Shown one piece after another: positions 1-7,650 of a stretch of DNA of 42,783 nt (the first letter of the stretch is position 1; each line of letters begins with the position of its first letter). The notes beneath the pieces are model-generated. The model was not told the origin of the DNA and searched no databases. It was given only the letters and a program-made list of their open reading frames with translations. Source of the stretch: Deltaproteobacteria bacterium (GTDB lineage: Bacteria > Myxococcota_A > Polyangia > Nannocystales > Nannocystaceae); NCBI GenBank assembly GCA_003696955.1, contig RFGU01000093.1, positions 1 through 42,783 of the forward strand. The letters run 5' to 3'. Both the position numbers and the translations under genes were made by a program.

Positions 1-2
1 CC

Positions 3-542
3 TCCGGACGGCCACCGCCTCCCCTGCCCGGCATGGGAGGCCAGGCCGATGTGGATCTCGGGTTGGCCCTCGACCCCGACAGCGGGCTCTTGTCACTCGC
101 CGATCTCGATGGTGGGCACGTGGAGACCGCAACCCCCGCCACCACCGAGCCCGAGCCCGTCCCCCAGGATCCGCCGCCCGCGGAAGCCGCCGGCGTCCCG
201 GAGTCGGATCGATACGTCCTCGTTCGCGACGGCGTCGATCATGGTCCCTTTCCCGTGGAGCGACTCGTCGAGATGATCGCTGCAGGAGAGGTGGTCGGTG
301 CCGACGTGGTCCGACCGCCCAATCGAGGGACCACGTGCCTCGTGGCGGACGTCCCGGTCCTCCGGGAGGCGTGCGAGCGCACCCTTCGACGTGGGAACGT
401 GCCGCCGGCGGCCCCCGTGGCATCCACCTCGACGCCCCCCGCGCGCGCCGGCGGATCGACGCCCCGCATCGTCGGTATCGTCATCGGGTTGTTCGCCGCA
501 TCCGCCGCCGTACTTTGGTGGCTACGCGGAGGATCGCCGTGA
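3..542 (+). CDS. GYF-like domain membrane protein (5' end outside window)
   Basis: The reading frame is open to the left edge, so the protein probably starts upstream; an ATG at 33 would give 169 residues. From that Met there is an acidic/Pro-rich region (about 30-58), then about 60 residues beginning with the motif YVLVRDGVDHGPFP. Its Tyr, Gly and Gly-Pro spacing resembles the GYF_2 family (DUF4339) of small protein-interaction domains common at the membrane in myxobacteria. A Pro/Ser/Thr linker and one C-terminal transmembrane helix (about 145-163) follow. The stop overlaps the GTG of the next gene, so it is translationally coupled to the PgpH-type phosphodiesterase. The GYF assignment is by motif only, and no function beyond a membrane-anchored adaptor is implied. 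Confidence 0.6.
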   Translation, partial: SGRPPPPLPGMGGQADVDLGLALDPDSGLLSLADLDGGHVETATPATTEPEPVPQDPPPAEAAGVPESDRYVLVRDGVDHGPFPVERLVEMIAAGEVVGADVVRPPNRGTTCLVADVPVLREACERTLRRGNVPPAAPVASTSTPPARAGGSTPRIVGIVIGLFAASAAVLWWLRGGSP

Positions 543-2068
543 AACCGTCGGAGCCCCGCTACGCCCGGCCACCGAGCGACGCCAGCACCCGATGGCTCGT
601 TGCGGTCCTCGTCGCAGCCGTCGCGGCGGTCGCGGCGGTCGTGCACCGGCGACCGATGGGCCTTGCGGCCACGGCTCGCGTCGTCGCCGGAAGCGGTATC
701 GTGGGCCTGCTCGCGGGCCGAACGTGGGCCGAGTTCGTGATCCGATGGGGGCACCGCATGCGATGGCGGCGCGACGTGTTGACCGTGGCGAGTTGGGTGT
801 GCGTTCCGGCCGGAGCGGTGATCCTGGCCGGTGCGCGAGTCCCGGCCTTCGCCACGGCCGCCCTCTTCTCCGCCGCGTGCGTACCGCTCGCGCGCCACGC
901 CGGCTCTCCTGCCACGGTGGGAGCGTGCGTCGTGTACGGTCTCGCCGTGGCCGTCCTCGGCCGGCCAGTACTCGCGGTGGCCGTGCTCGCCTACGGCACC
1001 GCGTTGGCCATCGCCCCCGGCCCACCGTGGCGCTCGGCCTTTCGATGGGCGCCACGTACCTTGGGCGCCGCCGTCCTCGCCGCCGACCTTGCAGCCCTGG
1101 GAGCCGCGGCCACGTTCGACGTTCCGCGTGCGCCGGTCCCCTGGTACGACCACGACCTCGCAGCCACGGCCCTCGCGATCCCCCTTGGGGCGTTCGCCGG
1201 ATTCGGATGCGTGCCGCTCTTCGAGCGGTTGTCGGGTCATGCGATCCGCTCGCAACTCTTCGACCTCGCCGACCTGCGCCATCCGCTCCTGGAACGCATC
1301 GCGACCCGCGCCCCTGGAACCTGGCAGCACAGCCGCGCCATGGCGAACCTGGCGGAGCAGGCCGCCAATGCCATCGGTGCCGACGCCCTTTTGGTCCGCG
1401 TAGGAGCCTACTACCACGACCTCGGCAAGGCCGAAGCGCCGAGGTTCTTCGTCGAGAACCTCGGCCCCGGCGAGCCGAATCCCCACGATGCGCTGCCGCC
1501 GGCCGAGAGTGCGGCCAGAATCGTGGACCACGTACGTGAAGGCGTGCGACAGGGCCGGGCGGCGAAGCTTCCCGAGGACATCGTCGACTTCATGCACACC
1601 CACCACGGCGACGGCCTCGTGGAGTACTTCTGGCAGAAGGCGCGCCGCGAGGGCGGGGCCGTGCCACCCGATCCGGCCGACTTTCGGTATCCGGGGGCCC
1701 GTCCGTTCTCCAAGGAGACGGCCATCTTGGCCATCGTCGACGCCGTCGAGGCGGCGGCCCGTACCCTGGAGCGCCCCACCGAGCGGGACGTCGAACGTCT
1801 CGTGCGCCAGATCGTGTTCTCGAAGCTCTTGGCGGGGCAACTCGACGATGCGGACCTGTCGCCGGCGGACCTGCGGGTCGTCGCCCAGACCCTCGTCGCG
1901 AGCCTGCTTGCCGCGGCCCACGAGCGCGTGCGCTATCCGTGGCAGCAGGGCGGGGAGGACGACGGCCCATCCCTGGCGGCCGATGCGAGCGACGGTCACG
2001 TGCCCCCGGCGGCCGATGAGTCCAGCATCCAACTTCGTATCGTCGACTCCCGCGGGGACGGCGTATGA
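539..2068 (+). CDS. PgpH-type membrane HD-domain cyclic-dinucleotide phosphodiesterase
   Basis: The GTG start at 539 lies inside the stop of the preceding gene (GTGA), giving 509 residues. The N-terminal 200 residues are hydrophobic with several transmembrane helices. The C-terminal half is a PgpH-type HD domain: His264 in the HSRAMANLAE motif, His293-Asp294 in YYHDLGK, an NPHD motif, and His354-His355 in THHGDG, followed by the FRYPGARPFSKE segment typical of PgpH. Family members hydrolyse c-di-AMP (some related HD proteins use other nucleotides) at the inner face of the membrane. Canonical PgpH proteins carry a large N-terminal extracytoplasmic 7TMR-HDED domain, which is absent here. The enzyme therefore appears to lack the usual periplasmic sensor, and the coupled GYF-like and TPR proteins might replace it. 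Family is confident; the substrate is inferred. Confidence 0.85.
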   Translation: MKPSEPRYARPPSDASTRWLVAVLVAAVAAVAAVVHRRPMGLAATARVVAGSGIVGLLAGRTWAEFVIRWGHRMRWRRDVLTVASWVCVPAGAVILAGARVPAFATAALFSAACVPLARHAGSPATVGACVVYGLAVAVLGRPVLAVAVLAYGTALAIAPGPPWRSAFRWAPRTLGAAVLAADLAALGAAATFDVPRAPVPWYDHDLAATALAIPLGAFAGFGCVPLFERLSGHAIRSQLFDLADLRHPLLERIATRAPGTWQHSRAMANLAEQAANAIGADALLVRVGAYYHDLGKAEAPRFFVENLGPGEPNPHDALPPAESAARIVDHVREGVRQGRAAKLPEDIVDFMHTHHGDGLVEYFWQKARREGGAVPPDPADFRYPGARPFSKETAILAIVDAVEAAARTLERPTERDVERLVRQIVFSKLLAGQLDDADLSPADLRVVAQTLVASLLAAAHERVRYPWQQGGEDDGPSLAADASDGHVPPAADESSIQLRIVDSRGDGV

Positions 2069-3327
2069 AGGAACGACCATGGACGCGTTCGGTGATTCGC
2101 TGGGCGATTCGATGCCTCGTCACGTCGGCCCTGGTCGTGTCGTGTGGCGGTGACTTCGCCTCCGGGCTGCGCAGGGCCGAACGGGCGCGCGCACGGCGAC
2201 CCAACGACCCGGACGCCGCGGCGGACCTCGCCGAGGCCTATCTGCGCGTGGGCCGACCGCAGGCGGCCGTGGCCGAAGCCGAACGGGCCTTTCGGCTGTC
2301 CGGCGATCCGAGCCACCTCCTGCTGCGCGGACGCGCACGCGTGCTCGCGGGCGACCGTGCGGGCGGCCGCGAGGACATCGTGCGCGCGAGCAAGGTCCTC
2401 GACGAGCCGCTGCAACTCGTCCAAGTGGCGGCGACCCTCGTTCGGCTCGACGCGCCGGAAGCCGCGGCCGACGCTGCCCGTCGAGCTGCGGGCGATCCCC
2501 GGGCCGCGACGCCGGTGATCGCCGGGTGCGTCGTCGTACTCGCCGAGAGTGGACACGCCAAGGAGGCCTACGCCCTCGCCCGCAGGGCCCTCGAACGCGA
2601 CGACCGGGACCGCGACCTCCTCGTCGCGGCCGGCGCCCTGGCCGTACGTCTGCGACGCTTCGCGGATGCTCGCCGCATCTACGAGCGTCTCGCGGACGTG
2701 GCGCCCGACCTCGAGACGGTGGATCAGGCCCTCGCCCTGATCACGTACGAACTCGGCGACCTCGCCGCGGCCGAAGCCCACGCCCGCAGGGCCGTGGCGC
2801 GCCGGGGCGACCGAGATCCGAGCGTCCACTACACCTTGGTGGTCGTGCTCCGGGCCCGCGGGCGCCATGCGGAAGCAGAAGCCGCATTGCGAAACGCCCG
2901 GAAGCGTTTTCCCCACGACCCGGACCTGGCCACCGCGGACCGCGGCACGGGATCAGTCGTCGTCCCCGCCGAGGATCGCCCGGCCAACGGCATCGTGGAA
3001 CAGCCACATGTCCGGCCGCAACCGAATCCGGCTGCCGTCGGCCACGACCCAGTCCCGAGCGAACGCCGGCGCCAAGACACCATCGATCCACGCCCTCGAT
3101 CGTCCGAATCGGTCCGCAACGGCCTCCGCATCGGCGCCGGCCACGAGGCGGCGAAGCCCGAGCCAGAGCGCCTCGCGGGCGCCGGCGGCCGGCCCGAGAC
3201 GCTCCACCTCGGCCGGGTCGCCGCCGAGGTAAGCCCCGAGCCCACGGGGATTCGTGCGTCGAACCACACCGTACGCCTCGTAGCTGGCGCTGGCCGCCGA
3301 CGGGCCGATCCCCACGTACGGCCGTAG
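2065..3327 (+). CDS. TPR-repeat lipoprotein
   Basis: ATG at 2065 overlaps the preceding stop (ATGA). The first 27 residues are a lipoprotein signal (basic n-region, hydrophobic core, Val-Val-Ser-Cys with Cys27). Residues about 32-290 are Ala/Arg-rich helical pairs with tetratricopeptide spacing (Ala-Glu-Ala-Tyr, Gly-Arg, Ala-Glu-Ala repeats), so this is a periplasmic or envelope scaffold. The recognisable repeats end near base 2935, almost exactly where the convergent hemW ends (2953). The frame has no stop there and continues 375 bases antisense to hemW, ending at 3327 with a Pro/Arg-rich tail of low plausibility. Either the protein has a non-homologous C-terminal tail or there is a frameshift near 2940. 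The downstream boundary is therefore uncertain. Confidence 0.65.
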   Translation: MKERPWTRSVIRWAIRCLVTSALVVSCGGDFASGLRRAERARARRPNDPDAAADLAEAYLRVGRPQAAVAEAERAFRLSGDPSHLLLRGRARVLAGDRAGGREDIVRASKVLDEPLQLVQVAATLVRLDAPEAAADAARRAAGDPRAATPVIAGCVVVLAESGHAKEAYALARRALERDDRDRDLLVAAGALAVRLRRFADARRIYERLADVAPDLETVDQALALITYELGDLAAAEAHARRAVARRGDRDPSVHYTLVVVLRARGRHAEAEAALRNARKRFPHDPDLATADRGTGSVVVPAEDRPANGIVEQPHVRPQPNPAAVGHDPVPSERRRQDTIDPRPRSSESVRNGLRIGAGHEAAKPEPERLAGAGGRPETLHLGRVAAEVSPEPTGIRASNHTVRLVAGAGRRRADPHVRP

Positions 3328-4101
3328 GCTCCAGTAACCGGTGTTGTGGACCGCCTCCTTGCCCGGCCGGGCGTAGGATGCGACCTCGTAGTGGACGAAC
3401 CCGGCGGCCACCAACACCCGTTCCGCCCGACGGAGCGCTGCCGCCTGGTGGTCCGGGTCGGGCATGCGTCTGCGTCCCCGACGTACGAGGGCGGTCCAAG
3501 GCACGTCGGGTTCGATGGACAGGGCGTAGACGGAGACGTGGTCCACGGGCAGGGAGACGACTCGCGCCAGATCGTCGGCCCACGCCCCATCCGGTGCATC
3601 CGGTACTCCGGCGATGAGGTCCACGGAGACGGACAGCCCACGGGAAGCCGCCGCCTCGACCGCGCGGGAGGCGGTGCTCCCGTCGTGACGGCGGCCGAGC
3701 AGGGCCAGCACGTCCGGGTCGAAGCTCTGGACGCCCAGGGAGAGTCGATGCACGCCGGCGTCCACCAGGGCTGCGAGCAGGTCCGGCGTGACGTGCTCGG
3801 GGTTGGCCTCGACGGTCACCTCCTCGACCGCGCCCAGGTCGAACCAGGCGCGCAGGGCGTGCACGAGGCTCGCAAGGCCACCCGGACCGAGGGCCGACGG
3901 CGTACCGCCGCCGACGTAGACCGTTCGCATGGTGCGGCCGAAGAGCTCGCGCTCGCCACACTCCCGGCGATAGGCGTCGACGAGGGCCTCCACGTCGGGC
4001 CTTCGGTCCACCACGAAGTCGAAGTCGCAGTACGGGCAGGCGCGCACGCACACGGGCACGTGCACGTAGAGCCCGCAGCCTTCGTGATCACCCGGCGGCA
4101 C
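2953..4101 (-). CDS. hemW: HemW-like radical SAM protein
   Basis: Radical SAM protein of the HemN/HemW family. From a GTG at 4101 (382 residues) the Cys-x3-Cys-x2-Cys cluster motif is Cys18, Cys22, Cys25 in VPVCVRACPYCDF. The Gly-Gly-Gly-Thr-Pro SAM-binding segment (YVGGGTPS) and the HNTGYW signature that separates HemW from bulk radical SAM enzymes follow. HemW proteins bind heme and act as heme chaperones rather than coproporphyrinogen oxidases, although many are annotated as HemN. The start overlaps the Thg1-like gene upstream by 14 bases; an in-frame ATG at 4155 would overlap more and puts an improbable Arg/Pro-rich leader before the domain, so I prefer 4101. The 3' end lies inside the reading frame of the convergent TPR gene. 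Genes hemA and hemC occur 12 kb away. Confidence 0.85.
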   Translation of the reverse strand: MPPGDHEGCGLYVHVPVCVRACPYCDFDFVVDRRPDVEALVDAYRRECGERELFGRTMRTVYVGGGTPSALGPGGLASLVHALRAWFDLGAVEEVTVEANPEHVTPDLLAALVDAGVHRLSLGVQSFDPDVLALLGRRHDGSTASRAVEAAASRGLSVSVDLIAGVPDAPDGAWADDLARVVSLPVDHVSVYALSIEPDVPWTALVRRGRRRMPDPDHQAAALRRAERVLVAAGFVHYEVASYARPGKEAVHNTGYWSLRPYVGIGPSAASASYEAYGVVRRTNPRGLGAYLGGDPAEVERLGPAAGAREALWLGLRRLVAGADAEAVADRFGRSRAWIDGVLAPAFARDWVVADGSRIRLRPDMWLFHDAVGRAILGGDDD

Positions 4102-4798
4102 GGGCCAACAATTCGGCGGCCGGCGGCGGTGGTTCGAGCAACTCGACGCCGCCACCCACCCGCACGGCCGCGGTGCCGCGCCACCACCAGGCGGGCAGGT
4201 CGTGCAGGCTGACGTCCGCCGCTTCGAGCAGGCTGGTCTGCTCCTCGAGCGTATCGAGCATCGACGGATGGAACGGCTCGTCCCGCCCGATCATCTGCGC
4301 ACCGAGCCACGCCGCACTTCGACGTGGGGTCTGCTCCTCGACCGACTCCTGGAAGTACCCCACGGCGCGGGCGAGGACGGACGCATCGGGAAACTCGAAC
4401 ACGGTACCGCCGACCGTCGTGGGGCGCCCGGCGAGCACCGAGAAGACGCCGGCAAATCGCCCCGACAATCGGGAGAGGTGTGCCGTCGAGGGGCCCGCTG
4501 CGTCCGCCCGCAGGACGACGACGGCGTCCTCCCCCGCCACGTAGACTGCCTCCACCGCGGGATCCTTGGCCAGGGCGATGCCGCTGCGCAGCACCCAGCC
4601 ACCGACCTCGGGATCGAGGGGCGGCGCTCGATGGGCCCGTTCGGCGAGTAGCGCGGTCAGGTCGGCCGGGTCCAAGGTGATGCGACAAGCCACTCGACCA
4701 CCCGGCGCAGGCTCGTGATCGGCAAACACCTCGAACGCTGCGAATTTCTGCCAGACCTCGGGACTACTCGGGAACGGAACGGTCGAATCCAGCGCCAT
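4088..4798 (-). CDS. Degenerate Thg1-like (tRNA-His guanylyltransferase family) protein
   Basis: 236 residues with the layout of Thg1/TLP enzymes, which add nucleotides in the 3'-5' direction to tRNA 5' ends. An N-terminal VWQKFAAFE segment is followed by the strand that normally carries Arg-x-Asp-Gly-Arg. The strand that normally ends in Ser-Asp-Glu, a YFQ segment equivalent to Tyr-Phe-x-Trp-Arg, and the C-terminal SLHDLPAWWWRG stretch, close to the family's DLPAW..RG, come after. Both metal-binding motifs are altered: the first reads Arg39-Ile-Thr-Leu-Asp43 and the second Gly89-Glu90-Asp91. The Trp-Arg and Asp residues after the Tyr-Phe motif are also lost. The fold is therefore kept but classical two-metal catalysis looks impaired. 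It starts 4 bases after the kinase stop and overlaps hemW. The family call rests on motif memory; the loss of motifs is seen directly. Confidence 0.6.
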   Translation of the reverse strand: MALDSTVPFPSSPEVWQKFAAFEVFADHEPAPGGRVACRITLDPADLTALLAERAHRAPPLDPEVGGWVLRSGIALAKDPAVEAVYVAGEDAVVVLRADAAGPSTAHLSRLSGRFAGVFSVLAGRPTTVGGTVFEFPDASVLARAVGYFQESVEEQTPRRSAAWLGAQMIGRDEPFHPSMLDTLEEQTSLLEAADVSLHDLPAWWWRGTAAVRVGGGVELLEPPPPAAELLARAAG

Positions 4799-4802
4799 GG
4801 GC

Positions 4803-6317
4803 CTATTTCGAAGTCAACACGGTGTAGGCGTAGTACCCGATCCCCGCGATGGCGCCCGCCGCGAGGAGCCATACGAGCACGCTGCTACCGCGACGCGACT
4901 GCTCCGACACGACTCCCATGCCGAAGGTTCCCCCCGGGGGGATCGTGGACAGGGCTCCGGTCGCGCCGGTGGGAACGACCGGACGTGCGCTCGTGGAGGT
5001 ACGACGCGTCGCCGCAGCGCGCCCGGTACGTCGCTTCTGCTTCGTGGGTTGGGCTGCGCGGGGAATGGACTTGCGCCCGGAGGTGCGGCCGCGAGCGCCA
5101 CGGCGGGAGCCCCCGGAGGTCGGTTTGGAAGACTTGCCCCCCTGTGCAGCCTCGGTCCCCTTCGGCGCAGCAGGCTCCGCCTCCTCGGCGACGAGATCCG
5201 CCAGGTTGCCGATGGTCATCCGACGGGCACCGCCGCCCTCGGCTGGGGCATCCCGGGATTCGAGGGCGCGCGCCCACTCGGGGGCCTCGTCGCCCGCGCC
5301 AGCCTCCGCGATCCCCGCCTCGTAGGCCGCAAAGTCCAGGCTGTCGTCGTCGAGATCGTCGAACTCGTCGTCGTAGTCGACGTCCGCCGGTTTGCCCTCA
5401 CCGAAGAGGTCCGACATGAAGGCACTGACGCGACGCGCGCTCGGGACCAGCCCTTGTTCCTGCACGAACGCCTCGAGATCCCGGAACATGTGGTCGGCGT
5501 TCTGGTACCGATCGGCCGGGTCCGTCTCGAGGGCCCGCATGATGATGGCCTCGAGGCGAGGGGGAAAGTCGGGTTGCACGAAGGTCGGCGCCGGGACGTC
5601 CCCCTCCGTGATCCGGCGCAACACCTCGTCGCGCGGCCCACGGAAGAGGCGCCGACCGAGGGCCATCTCGTAGAGCACGACCCCCATGGCGAAGATGTCG
5701 GCCCGGGCGTCGATGGGCTGCCCCAAGGCCTGTTCCGGCGCCATGTAGGCCAGCTTTCCGGCGATCCCGCCCTTGGCCAGGGCCGAGGCCCGCGTCGCCG
5801 CGATGCCGAAGTCGAGCACCTTGCACACGCCGTCGTAGCCCACGTGGATGTTCGTGGGATTGATGTCCCGGTGTACGAGGCCGAGAGGCTTGCCGTCGGG
5901 CCCCGTCCGCGTGTGACAGTAGTGCAGCCCCTCGAGGGCCTGCATCGTGATGCCGCACACCACGTCCAGCGGAATCCCCTCCCCGGCCTGGTGGGCACGG
6001 CGCAGGACGTCCACCAGTTCCTCGCCCCGCAACAGCTCCATGGCGATGAAGTACTCGCCCTCGAGTTCGCCGAGATCGTAGGTGTGAACGACGTTGTTGT
6101 GGGTCAGCGTCGCCGCCACCCGTGCCTCGTTGAGGAACATCTCGACCACGTCCGGCCGCTCGGCGAACTCCTCGCGCAGGACCTTGATGACGAGTTCCTT
6201 GGCGAACCCTTCGATCCCCTTGTAGTGGGCGCGATAGATCTCCGCCATCCCGCCGGTGGCGATGTGCTCCACCAGCACGTACTTGTCCCCGAAGGGTGTC
6301 GGCTCGATGTTGCTCAA
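4803..6317 (-). CDS. Membrane-anchored Ser/Thr protein kinase
   Basis: 504 residues. The kinase domain occupies about 12-290: the Gly-rich loop is relaxed (ATGGMAEIY), Lys45 is the ATP-anchoring lysine, Glu64 the helix C glutamate, His149-Arg150-Asp151 the catalytic loop (HRDINPTN), Asp169-Phe-Gly the metal-binding motif, and YMAPEQ the P+1 region. This is the Pkn/Hanks family abundant in myxobacteria. A very acidic stretch (about 325-345, DYDDEFDDLDDD) is followed by a long Arg/Ser/Thr/Gly-rich basic linker (about 395-450) and one transmembrane helix at 480-500, leaving only Thr-Ser-Lys outside. There is no extracytoplasmic sensor domain, so input must come from the linker or partners. It is followed at 4 bases by the Thg1-like gene and preceded by gpsA, all on the same strand. 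Confidence 0.92.
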   Translation of the reverse strand: MSNIEPTPFGDKYVLVEHIATGGMAEIYRAHYKGIEGFAKELVIKVLREEFAERPDVVEMFLNEARVAATLTHNNVVHTYDLGELEGEYFIAMELLRGEELVDVLRRAHQAGEGIPLDVVCGITMQALEGLHYCHTRTGPDGKPLGLVHRDINPTNIHVGYDGVCKVLDFGIAATRASALAKGGIAGKLAYMAPEQALGQPIDARADIFAMGVVLYEMALGRRLFRGPRDEVLRRITEGDVPAPTFVQPDFPPRLEAIIMRALETDPADRYQNADHMFRDLEAFVQEQGLVPSARRVSAFMSDLFGEGKPADVDYDDEFDDLDDDSLDFAAYEAGIAEAGAGDEAPEWARALESRDAPAEGGGARRMTIGNLADLVAEEAEPAAPKGTEAAQGGKSSKPTSGGSRRGARGRTSGRKSIPRAAQPTKQKRRTGRAAATRRTSTSARPVVPTGATGALSTIPPGGTFGMGVVSEQSRRGSSVLVWLLAAGAIAGIGYYAYTVLTSK

Positions 6318-6421
6318 GACAGCGGAATCCTAGCGGATCGGCCCACCCATCGCCAAGGGCGCGGCGGAAGGTATCCGGCGCTCCGCCCCCCGAGGCCTCC
6401 ACATGTCGCGGGCGGGCTCAC

Positions 6422-7483
6422 CTAAGGTTGCGGGTCGCGCTCGGTTCTCAGCGACCGCCCCATCAGTCGCTCCACCGCCCCCTCGACGGAAAGCCCCTCG
6501 TACAAGATTGCATGCATGGTCTCGCAGATGGGCATCTCGACCCCTTCCCGGCGGGCGAGGCGGTAGGCCGCGGTCGTCGTCCGCACGCCTTCGGCCACCT
6601 GCCCAACCTCGGCGAGCGCCTCCTCGAGGCTCGCCCCCCGGCCGAGGGCCATGCCCACACGCCGATTCCGGGAAAGCCCTCCCGTACACGTCAGCACCAG
6701 GTCGCCGACGCCGGCGAGTCCCGCCAGGGTGGCCGGATGAGCCCCCATGTGCACGCCCAAGCGAGTGATCTCGGCCAGGCCCCGGGTGATGAGGGCCGCG
6801 CGCGCGTTCTGTCCGAGCCCCGCCCCGTCGCACAGGCCGGCGGCCAGGGCGATCACGTTCTTGAAGGCACCGCCGAGCTCCACGCCGACGACGTCGTCGG
6901 TCACGTATGCGCGAAATCGGCCGGCGGAGATCGCATTTTGCACCCGGCGGGCGCGCTCGACGTCCCGGCAGGCGACCACCACGGCCGTGGGAAGCCCCGC
7001 CGCCACCTCCGCGGCGAAGCTCGGGCCGCCGAGTACGAGCACCCGGTCGGCCCCGAGCCCTTCGGTCGCTGCGAGGGCGACCTCCGCCATGGTCTCGAGG
7101 GTGTCGGGCTCTACGCCCTTGCATGCGAGCAACAGACCGGCTCCAGGCCCGAGCACCTGCGGTCCGAGGCGCGCGAGGGTCGCACGCAGGGCGTGGGTCG
7201 GGACCGCCGCGACCACCAGATCCGGCTCCGGGCCCGTCGCCGCCAGTGCATCCTCGTCCACCGGTTCGATCTGCCCCGCAAAAGGGTGCTTGGGCAGGTA
7301 CCGGGGGTTACGGCCTTCCGCCCGCATCCGCCCGGCGTGGGCAGGATCGCGGGCCCACAACCGCACGCGAAGGCCGGCCCGGGCGAGCTGGATGGCGAGG
7401 GCGGTCCCCCAGCTGCCCGCCCCCAATACGGTCGCCGATGCGATGGGGCGCTTACGGGACACGGCACCCGGGTTATCGCACAT
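6422..7483 (-). CDS. gpsA: Glycerol-3-phosphate dehydrogenase (NAD(P)+)
   Basis: Cytoplasmic enzyme reducing dihydroxyacetone phosphate to sn-glycerol 3-phosphate for phospholipid synthesis. From an ATG at 7483 the protein has 353 residues, as usual for GpsA. The nucleotide-binding Gly-x-Gly-x-x-Gly motif is in VLGAGSWGTALA (about 19-30). The catalytic lysine region GGAFKNVIALAAG and the C-terminal substrate-binding segment GVGDLVLTCTG with SRNRRVG are all present. A GTG at 7462 is an alternative start; no good ribosome binding site precedes either. The frame is open further upstream, but that sequence (Cys-rich, no homology) is non-coding in character. The start region sits in a 7-bp inverted repeat (7467-7473 with 7493-7499). 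Confidence 0.93.
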   Translation of the reverse strand: MCDNPGAVSRKRPIASATVLGAGSWGTALAIQLARAGLRVRLWARDPAHAGRMRAEGRNPRYLPKHPFAGQIEPVDEDALAATGPEPDLVVAAVPTHALRATLARLGPQVLGPGAGLLLACKGVEPDTLETMAEVALAATEGLGADRVLVLGGPSFAAEVAAGLPTAVVVACRDVERARRVQNAISAGRFRAYVTDDVVGVELGGAFKNVIALAAGLCDGAGLGQNARAALITRGLAEITRLGVHMGAHPATLAGLAGVGDLVLTCTGGLSRNRRVGMALGRGASLEEALAEVGQVAEGVRTTTAAYRLARREGVEMPICETMHAILYEGLSVEGAVERLMGRSLRTERDPQP

Positions 7484-7650
7484 CGTTGCGTTACCCGGGC
7501 AACATGCGCATACCACGCACGCCCGCCAGCCATCGGGACTTGCGCAAGGAGTGTCAGGTTTGTTACTCAGTAAAGGATCGGTCGCGGCGTAGATGCGCCG
7601 GCCGCACCCACCGTTCTCCATCCCCCCGTATGCGCCAGCAGGAGTCTTCC

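Noticed and set aside
239..2080. 613-codon minus-strand open frame
   Set aside because: Antisense shadow of the GYF-like and PgpH-type genes; Arg/Gly-rich, no domain, and the plus-strand frames have clear HD motifs.
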